Positions 54,781-64,000 of a DNA stretch of 64,000 nt are shown one piece after another. This DNA comes from Corinectria fuckeliana (Eukaryota; Ascomycota; Sordariomycetes; Hypocreales; Nectriaceae): contig WPDH01000120.1 of assembly GCA_019137255.1 (NCBI GenBank), positions 215,287 through 279,286 of the forward strand, written 5' to 3'. The notes beneath the pieces are model-generated. The model made no database searches. It saw nothing but the letters and a program-made list of their open reading frames with translations, and was not told the origin of the DNA. Position 1 is the first letter of the stretch. The number at the start of each line of letters is the position of its first letter. The position numbers and the translations under genes are program-made.

Positions 54781-57700
54781 AATAGTAGTAATTATATTAC
54801 CTGTACTTACATACCTTCTAAATAGCTCTTAACTTTCACCTTAGTTAGAAACTCCTAAAAGCTTACTAAGAAATCCCTAGTTACTAGGAACTCTTCTCTC
54901 TTAAGGTAATTAACTTAATTAATAAGAAAGATAATATATAAGTATAGAAATATCACCTTTAGGAATAATATTAGCAGTTAGGACTTACTTACTTATTTCT
55001 TTTATATACTATCTCTAAACCTAACCTTAAGAAAGTAGCTAAGTCTCTTATATACCTCTTAATATAAAAGTTAAAATTATACACTAGAATTAAGAAGGTA
55101 ATTATAAGATAGTTAAAATCTAAGAAATAGGTATATAACTAAAAAGAACTCTATTACTACCTAACTAGATAGAAATACTAATACCTGCCACCACCTCTAA
55201 ATGTTTTTTAACCACCTATAAGCTCCTTAAGAATAACTAGCTTAACCCCCCTTAAGACTTTTCCTATTTTACTATAACTACCTCTTTCTACCTAGCAACT
55301 AACAGCTAACCTAGTTAATAATAATCTCGCCTAACAGCTTTATAACTAAGATATTAAAAACAAACTAAGATCCTAATCTGCTAACCTATTAAACCTACTA
55401 TAAATCCTAGCCTAATAACACTTTAGGGATACTCTCCTTCTAATAACTAGTCTATAAAACAAACCAGCTCTTATAGAGTTTAACTTAACCTTCTAACTAA
55501 ATAAAAGTAAGAAACTTATAATAGTAGATTAATAACCTCTAGCTCTAATAGTTAAGATACTAATAGAATCAGCCTTAAGCATAAATAATCTGCTAAAATA
55601 TCTAATAGTATAAGAAACTCTTATTACTATAAAAGACTTATATAACCTTCTTAGCTAGATATAAATAAACACCACCTTAGTGCTATATATCTAGTTTTAA
55701 GCAGAAAAAGTAAAAAAGTTCTAACTAGTAGATACTTATAATAAATCCTTTAATAATATAAAGCTAGATAATAAAAACCTTATCTAAAGAAGTACCTTCT
55801 GCTTTATTAATTTCTTAGAATAATATATAGTATAAGAACTAAAATATAAAGCAGTACTAGTTTAAAATATACTATACCTGCTTCTTAGATTAGCTTTAGA
55901 CTAGTATACTAGTAACCTAACTAATAACTAATAAGTAGTACTTTAAAATAGTTATAAGAGAATTAACATATAAATTAATCTAATTTAGACCTGCTTTAAA
56001 ACCTAACTAGAAGTTATAATAAATACTCTATAAAAGGAGAAATTTACTATTTAAGATATTACTAACTAAGTTAACTTCTAGAATTAGATATCTAGAGTTA
56101 AATATATAGTATATACTGTTAGATACCTACCTAATTATCTTACTAACTTAGTCTTTAATAAGCTTAATATTTACCTCTAAGAAGTTATAAGCTACCTAGC
56201 TTCTTACTAGTCTATTAATAACTAGGTGGATATAAATAAGCTTTATATACTAAACTTTTATATCTATATAATAGCAGAAAGTTAGAGCTACCTCCTTAGG
56301 GGAAAGTATTATATCCTAATAAGAAACTAAGTTAGTATAGCTACTTAGAAACTAAGAATAATATACCTCTAAACCCTATATAGTAATATAGCTAGACTAA
56401 TCTTATAGATAGGTAATAATAGAAGCCTTCTCTTATAGTAAAATAACTATTAGCAGGGATAAGTATATATACTCTTACTTATACTCTTAGAAGTATAAAA
56501 TAATATACTAACCTAAAATTAAGTCTGGTTTATATTACTCTTACTAGTAAGAAATATAATAACTACTAAAACCCTAACCTAAAATATAGCTCTACTACTA
56601 GCCCTAGCTCTCTACCTTATAATTATATACTTAGGGCAACTTAGTAGTAAGAATATAAGCACTTAAATATTTTATATGTTTAATAATATCTAGCTAGATA
56701 AGCTTAAAGAGTACTATATTTCCTAAGAATAAGTATAAGCTTTCTTTACTAAAGAAGAACTATAAAATTTAGAAAAGGTAGCCTATATAGTAATAAAATA
56801 ATATAATACTAATATAAATAAACTATAAGATAACCTAAAATCCCTATATACTATACTAGAGGCATATAGATTTATCTAGAAAACTATAAAAAGCCAGGAT
56901 AGTACTAAGAAATTTATCCTAGATATTAGTAACTACTGCCTAGTTTTACTATAAGACTTAGTCTACCTTACTTATAAGCCTAAGCAGATTTCTACTATTA
57001 TTAAGTATATACTATAAGGTAAAAAACTAAACTTATAATACCTCTTAAAGTATAGTTATATATAGGTATAAGTAAAAGCCACTCTAGCTAAGACTAAATA
57101 ATAAGAGATCTATATAGATATAAGTATAATATACTTAGTAGTTAGTTATAAGATACTCTAGTTCTTTCTAGATATAACTTTTACTAGAGAATATTAGGCT
57201 AAGCTTAGTAGTATAAGCTAAAATAAGGCAAAAAGATAAGTAATATTTATAGTATACTTACTAGGCTACTAGGCAGGAGAATATATAGTAGTAAAAGTCT
57301 ATATTAGAGCTTAGGTTATACTAAAACTATTAGTAGGACTACTTTTAGGCTAAGAATTTAATACTACTTACAGAGTGGATATTATTAATACCTAGCAGAA
57401 AGTACAAATAGGTATAGCTAATAAGCTATACCTACTTACTTTAGTATATATCTATATAAGACCTTGTAAATATCTAGTAAAAAGCGATATATATATTATA
57501 ATCCCTCCTAAAAGCAGCAAAGTAGTATAGGTAAGTATACTAAGTGTCTTAAGAGGCTAAGACTTTCTTCTTAACCTATAAAGTTAAGGTGTTATTAGAG
57601 TTATTATAAGGCAGCCTAAGGTAGTCTTTATAATAAATAACAGGTAGAAGCTACTAATAATCTAAAAGAACTAATAACTAGGTATTCTTAAACTAGTTAA

Positions 57701-58199
57701 AGATAAGAACTCTATTAAAAAAGCTAACTAGGATAACCTACTTACTAAATATAAAGATATAATATTAATAACTTATAAGCTTAAACACCTAACTTAAGAA
57801 GTTATAACTCTAGCTGATAAGAAACCTAACTAGAAACTTAGTATAAGATTCTAAAATACTAGTCTAGACCTAAATGCTAAGCTAGGTATATCTAAAGATA
57901 AGACCCTCCTAAAAGTTAAAACAGTAAAAAAAGTAAAAATCTATAATAACTAAACTAGCTTTATATAATAAGTGTAAGGTCTTATATAGGAATATATTAG
58001 TATTTAAGCTAACTAAGAGGAAATATTAGTACTTAAGTATAAGTATATAAAGGTACTCTTAGTAGATAACTAGTACTAATAGAAGCTAGGATTATAATCT
58101 TACTTACTAGGGAAAAAAGAAAGAGACTTTTTAGATACTATATTTAACTAACTATATAACTAAGAATAAATAGAGTAAGTTATAAAACTAACACTATTT

Positions 58200-60500
58200 G
58201 TAAGCCTTATCTTTATAGTATAGCAAATAGTAGTAGGCAAAAAGAAAGAATATATAGTAGTAGACTTATAAGCTCTAAATAATATAATAATTTCTAATAC
58301 CTACTTAATACCTCTATAAGGGGATATTCTTAGTAAACTCTAGGGGAAATAACATATTAGTATTATTAATACCTAGTTATTTTTTTACTAGTTCTTAGTA
58401 TACCTTAAATACTAAGATTACTTTATAGTAGTTAGCTACTAAGAATTAAAGCAATCTAAGGTAGCCCTAATAGGATTTAAAAACTTACTAGTATATATCT
58501 AACAGTTTATAGACTAGCTACTCTAACTATATTAGGCTTTTACTATAGTATTTATTAATAATATTATTATTTTCTCTAATAATAATACAGAATATCTAGG
58601 GTATTTTTAGATAATCTTTTAGCTATTCTAGGAAAAGAATATTACCCTCTTAGCTAAGAAAGCCTTCTTAGGCTACCTATTAGTTTAATTACTTAGATTC
58701 TAAGTAGACAGGCTAGGCTTATTTAACACTTAGGAATAGATAATAGCCCTAAGAAATATTAAATTCCTAATAAATTTACTTTAACTTAAGAAATAAATTA
58801 GTATAGTTAGATAGCTATAGTACTTAATCTTAAGATTCGCTAAAGCTATTAAACTACTATAGGCTAAGAAAACTAGTATACTTATAAAAGGATATAAATT
58901 AGGCGAATTAGTAATAGGTTAGAGATAGGTTAGCTATATAACCTAAGCTAAGTTTACTTTAACCCCTAAAGAGATTAATAGTTTCTATAAGGTTATAAAC
59001 AGGCTAGTAAATACTAAATCACTTTATTATTTTAACCTAGATATAAAACTGTTTATCTAGCCTAATATATTAAAAGAATAGAAAATAAAAGGTATAATAT
59101 ATCACCTAGACTTAAAATACACTTAGGATTAAGTTAGTAAAATCCTATCTATAGTTATATACCTTATTATATACTTTAGCTAAGCTCTATATAATACTAA
59201 GAAAAACTACTAGCTAATAGAAATAGAAATAGTATATCTAGTCTAGATATACTAAAAAGCCTAGATAATAATCTAGTTAATATAAAAAGATAAAATAATT
59301 ATACTTACTAATTACTCTATTATCTACACTCTAGTCTACTAGAAATTAGTATTTACTAGTATCTTATAGAATAATAATTATCTCACCTTAGCTTTATAAT
59401 ACCTTAGCTAGTACCTATTAGATATTTAATATATTTTAAGACTAACTAATATAGTACTAAATATACTCTTAAGGCTTTTAGGCTAAGAAGATATATAAGA
59501 TAGCACTAAGAAAGGTAAACTAGACTGCTTTTAAGAAGGGGAGAAACTAGTTATTTATACCTTCTACTTTATAAAAGCTAGTATATAAACCAGTTTATAC
59601 TAGGAAATTATTAACTAGTATCTTAAGAAAGTAAAATAGGTAGTAATTCTAGTATAGCTTAGCAAAAAAGATAAGATCTTAGGGCTTCTCTTCTTTTAGC
59701 AGAATAGACTTATCTACCTGTAAGAGTATAGCAGATACTAACAGCTATACTTACTTATAGATATAAGCTAGAAAGTTATTTAAGATAATTATAAGTAGAA
59801 CTTTCACCTAAGAGAGGTATAATCCTAGCAGAACCTATTAAGTTCTTTTATAATAACTAACTTACACTAAGAAATCTAAGTAGTATAAGATAAATATAAT
59901 ATATATAATAGAAACCTTATTAACCACTAGAAACTACTAGGCTAACTAATACCTATCTAGAGCCTTCTAATCTTATTTTATATAATTATAATAAACTTTA
60001 TTATAAGGCTACTAGTTATAAAAGCTAAAGGAATACTATAGCTAAACCTAGAAAAGCAGTTTTTTAACTGCTTACTAACTATTACCTATAAGTAGTATTA
60101 GATATACCTGCTTATACTAGGGAATAATTAGTATACTACTAAAGACTAAGTATAAGTATTATTTATAAAACTAATATAATATAACTAAGAAATTCTATAT
60201 AGTATTATATCTAACTAAGATATAAAGTTTATATTAAACTTCTAGTAAGATTTATAAACAGTATTTAGAACTAAGCTTCTTATATTAACAGTATAGTATT
60301 TGTAAACTAATAAAGCTATAAAAAGATAGAATTAGATAGTAAAAGTAGCCTTTTAATATTTCACTAGTAACTTTCTAGGCTAGCCTTAGGTTTTAGCTCT
60401 TATCCTCCTCTAGTTTAGCCTAAACAACTTATATTTATCAGCTATTAATATATTACTAAGTGAGCTAGTCACTAGGTAGCGCTTAAATAATAGGTTATAA
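58200..60500 (+). pseudogene. Degraded pol region (reverse transcriptase to integrase)
   Basis: Read through its many TAA/TAG stops, the plus strand shows the reverse transcriptase block around 58230-58590 and an integrase-like block around 60230-60480. At 58557-58562 the codons AAT AAT stand where gypsy enzymes have the two catalytic aspartates, consistent with G-to-A change. No functional product is possible. Confidence 0.75.
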
Positions 60501-63404
60501 TAGCTAGAAGATAAATCTAATACCTTTAATTAGGATATTCTTTATAATAAAGCTAAACTTATCTTAGCCTTTATATAAGTAGCTATAAAATACTAGTATA
60601 ACTAGAAATACCAGCTAGTAGAATATAAACTAGAGGACTAAGTCTAGTTAGAACTCTATAAGAAAGAATATATAGTGGTAAATAACTATATAAAAAAACT
60701 AAAAGAGAAAAAAACTAGACTATATAAGATTCTTAAATAGGTAAGAAACCTAGTATATAAACTTAAAATAAAAGATAACCTTAATATCTACCTAGTGATA
60801 TTAGTCACTTAACTTAAGCTAGTAGATAAACTAATTAGATAACTAAAAGCTATCCTAATAGAAGACTATAAGGTAGGAAACTAGAGGGATAAGTATAAAT
60901 ACTAGGAAGTTAATTAAGTAATTAGATTATAAATATAAAAGTAAGAAAAAGAAAAACTAAAAACTAAGTATCTTATTATATAGAAAGAATAGCTAAGTAA
61001 TTATAACCTCTAGCTAGAAGAAGATACTATTAAAAGTAATAAGCTTATTATAAAATACTAGGTAAGAGAGTAATATAAAGTAGAACTTACTAAGAAATAA
61101 AAACATAAGTGTAGTAAGCTATAGCTAGTTATATAAGTAATAATTATACTAGTTAAAAAACAGACTAAGAATAATATAACAGACTAGATATATAATACTA
61201 TTAAGGCTCTATACTAAAAGCGTGAAAGACTAAGAAAGAACCTTATACTATAAAATACTATAGTATTAAGAGTGCTAGCTAAAAAGAGTCTTATTTAGGG
61301 AAATTCTAAGCTATAATAGTAGATTACTTAAGGTAACAGCCTAGTATATTTACTATTATCTTACTAAGAATACTACTAATAGCTACTACTAGCTGATAAT
61401 AAGATATATAAGTAAGAAATTAACACTTTATAACTTAGCATACTATTTTCTTTTATTATTATTTTTCTTTATATATTACTATTTTTACTTTTTAGAGGAG
61501 AAGACTATAATCTTATACTACTAACATATAAGAAATACCTTATAATACTAAATAAGAAGAATAAGTACTATTTTAAGTTCCCCTATTAAGTAATATATTT
61601 CTATTTAAAGACTAAGAGCTTTACTAGCTATTTAAAAACTAGCTTACTTAATATCTCTTTTACCTCTAGTATAAAAAGTATTACTAAGCTATATAGCTAT
61701 ATAGTAATAAATATAACCTTAGAGTGGCTAAAAGCTCTAACTAATACTATATTTAGATTAAGACTTTCTTATAATACTATAGATATTTCTACTAGCTTAT
61801 ATAAGCTAAAAGCTATAATCTTAACACTAGGTTTATAGACTAACAGAACTAGATATACTACTATAATAACCTAAACTATAATTAGTATAAAACCCTAAAT
61901 AAAGCTATAAGTAAAGTTATAAGTAAAGTAGTAAGTAAGACAGCTAGTAAACTAAGTATACTACTATAAGAAATACTATAATAGATATAAAGATAAAACA
62001 GGTAGTACTAGAGTAGTAGCTCTTTTCTAGCGGGAAATACTTACACTCTTGCTATAAGCTTTAATAATATAACTAAGCTAATATAAACTAATATTTATAA
62101 GCTAACTATATCTATTATCAGAAAAATTAAGGTCTTTATAATTCTTACTAAAATACTTAAGCAAATTACTAAGGTAACCTCCTAGTAGTTACCTACTCTA
62201 ATTAATAGAGCCTAAAAAGCTCTTAATAAGATTAGAAGATTAGCAGATAGCTATACTTATATTAACTTAGTATACTAACTTTAGCCTAATATATAACAGG
62301 AAATTAATACTCTTATTAGCTTATTACTTAAACACACCTGCTTTACTAACCCTATTTTAGGCATTTTAACTCACAAACTAAAATATTAGCTCTTTATAAT
62401 AGCCTTATTAGGGACTATAACCCCTTAAGAAAATTATAATAAAAATCTATTTATATTATAAAATATTATTACCCCTGCTAAATAAAGCGCTACTAATACA
62501 CTTTTAGCAGCTATTAATAATAGTATAGCTATAACTCTATAACAAGTAATAGTAAGTATATAACTTAAGACTACTACCTTATAAAATAACACACCTATTA
62601 TCCTAGAAGCTATAGTCTAGTAAGAAGGAGAAACTATACTAATATAATATATCTAAGCAGCTAACTAAGCTATCTAGTTTCTTAATATTAATATAGCTAA
62701 ATATTTCGCTAAATACTATTAGGTTTACTATAAAATAATATAATTAGACTACTTCTTATAATAGATAGTATAAATAGTAAGAATATCTTTAGAACTAGTA
62801 ATCTGCCTTAATAATATACTATAGGTAATTAGCTTCTTAGATAATAATATAACTAAGCTAGCTAAGCAAATAGTATAATAGGAGTTTTTTTCCCACTTAG
62901 AGACTACTACTAAAGTAATTAAGACAGCACTATAGTTCTATAAGAAAGGCAAGTAAAACACAGCTAGGAGACTTATACTTATTACCCCTGCTAACACTAA
63001 GCAGAATATATAGGCTATTAGCCTTCTAATAGCACTTTATACTACTAAGGCTAGGAAATACTAACTTTACTAACCTACCCCTGCTAATACTAAGAAGCAT
63101 AATATACCCCTAGTAGCTATAAATTTAGAGAAGCTTATTAGGGAGAAATATAAGAGTATTACTAATAATATATATAAGAAGTTCCTAATAAACTAAATAA
63201 GTAAAGAAAGAATAATAGATAAGAGGCCTAGTAGGGTTAGGGTATTTCTCTAATATATAATAGTAAATATAAGATAAGCACTCTTAGATTAAGAAAATTA
63301 TATATATAACTATTAATAAAACTCCCACTAGTGTGGAAAACAGCCTAGCTGTAATTAATATAAATATACTAAGAATAGTATACTTTTCTTTTATTATAAG
63401 GATT

Positions 63405-63788
63405 TATTATAAAATAAGCTAGATAAAGAGCTGTTACTATCTAGTAACAGCTTAGGCTATAACCCTAAAGAGGGCTACTAGAGAGTAGCTATAATAAGAA
63501 GAGAAATCTCCTACTAATTAGGCTGAGAATTATCCTGGGAAATCCTAGGATAGTCCTAAGGAAATCCTAAGACTTATCTAGAGATTTCCTAGGGAATACC
63601 TAGAGAGTGCTCTAGAACTTTCCCTTATATAAAGAGGAAGACTATTACTAGAATAGATAAAAGAATTATTATCTTATTATCTTACTATCTTACTTCTAAG
63701 CTTTAAGTATCTTAATTATATAAGTAGGGATTCTTCCTCTTAGTAGTATTTACTCTATATATCTCCTAATATAGTTAATTTTATATTA
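63405..63788 (+). repeat. 3' LTR
   Basis: Right long terminal repeat, 384 bases, the same length as the left copy, followed directly by the target duplication ATAAG at 63789-63793. Confidence 0.88.
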
Positions 63789-64000
63789 ATAAGATTATAC
63801 TAAGTGATTTATTCTTAAGTGATAATAAGAAGAGTAATAAAAAAGATACTTCTCTAGTGAAAAAGCTTTTTTTTTAAGTAAGAAGAGAAAAAAATAAGTA
63901 TATTAGATTATCTTAGCTTAAATTAGTTTAAATTATTATATATATAGCTAAATTTACTTTTTATTTTTCTTCTCTCTCTTAATATAATTAAATAATAAGA

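Larger units (their letters stand above)
54397..63788 (+). mobile_element. Ty3/gypsy-type LTR retrotransposon, RIP-inactivated
   Basis: A 9,392-base element bounded by two 384-base direct repeats and a 5-base target duplication ATAAG (54392-54396 and 63789-63793). The left repeat begins TGTTATAGAATAAGCC and the right TATTATAAAATAAGCT, so differences between the copies are transitions as RIP produces. On the plus strand, degraded reverse transcriptase (about 58.2-58.9 kb) precedes degraded integrase (about 60.2-60.5 kb); that order is typical of Ty3/gypsy, not Ty1/copia. All frames carry many stops, and the catalytic site of the reverse transcriptase is altered, so it is dead. The size is large for a fungal gypsy element. 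About 2.9 kb after the integrase is not accounted for. Confidence 0.85.
53291..64000. repeat. RIP-degraded A+T-rich block, continuing past the window
   Basis: Composition changes abruptly near 53290 and stays extremely A+T-rich to the end. CpG is nearly absent, only a handful over more than 10 kb, and TpA words dominate, as RIP (CpA-to-TpA on both strands) leaves behind. No intact gene is present. A gap of 29 N interrupts it. It contains a recognisable LTR retroelement nested in older degraded sequence. Confidence 0.9.

Noticed and set aside
53300..64000. Mitochondrial DNA as explanation for the A+T-rich end
   Set aside because: Remnants of LTRs, reverse transcriptase and integrase plus CpG depletion fit RIP; no mitochondrial gene is seen.

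Overview
The window is nuclear DNA of a filamentous ascomycete. Genes carry short GT-AG introns (about 45-90 bases), sit on both strands in non-operon order and include fungus-typical products: V-ATPase subunit E, a Dnf-type flippase, an exo-beta-1,3-glucanase of the membrane-anchored ExgD type, an Msc7-like aldehyde dehydrogenase and a Goodbye-NACHT NLR. The last 10.7 kb is an extremely A+T-rich block carrying the C:G-to-T:A signature of repeat-induced point mutation (RIP). Together these suggest a Pezizomycotina fungus, probably a sordariomycete close to Hypocreales; that placement is inference from protein style only. No tRNA, rRNA or CRISPR was recognised.

Layout. 0.9-4 kb: V-ATPase subunit E (+) and a CANIN-domain Smc5/6-associated (Nse6/SLF2-like) protein (-). 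4-9 kb: long gene-poor stretch. 9-13.7 kb: P4-ATPase flippase. 14.9-20.4 kb: an accessory-looking island with a 2EXR/F-box-like gene and a broken NLR pseudogene, bordered by copies of one 23-24-base sequence in inverted orientation. 20.6-25.2 kb: Msc7-like ALDH and a DEAD-box helicase, convergent. 26.8-28.8 kb: IPI1 and a roadblock dynein light chain, divergent. 31.3-38.2 kb: a large protein of unknown function, a 327-residue unknown and the PAT-complex subunit Asterix. 40.4-52 kb: TFIIE-beta, cytochrome b5, a truncated Nudix relic, actin-capping protein alpha, the branched-chain 2-oxoacid dehydrogenase E1-beta and ExgD. 53.3-64 kb: RIP-degraded repeats with a complete-length Ty3/gypsy-type LTR element (two 384-base LTRs, 5-base target duplication ATAAG) inserted into an older degraded sequence.

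Most genes are unrelated housekeeping functions, as is normal for fungal chromosomes; the only shared-promoter pairs are IPI1/roadblock and E1-beta/ExgD. All gene models were built by hand from splice signals and reading-frame continuity; exon coordinates are given so they can be checked. The most informative anomalies are the NLR with two in-frame stops that are both CpA-to-TpA changes, the inverted-repeat sequence around that island, and the nested, RIP-inactivated retroelement.
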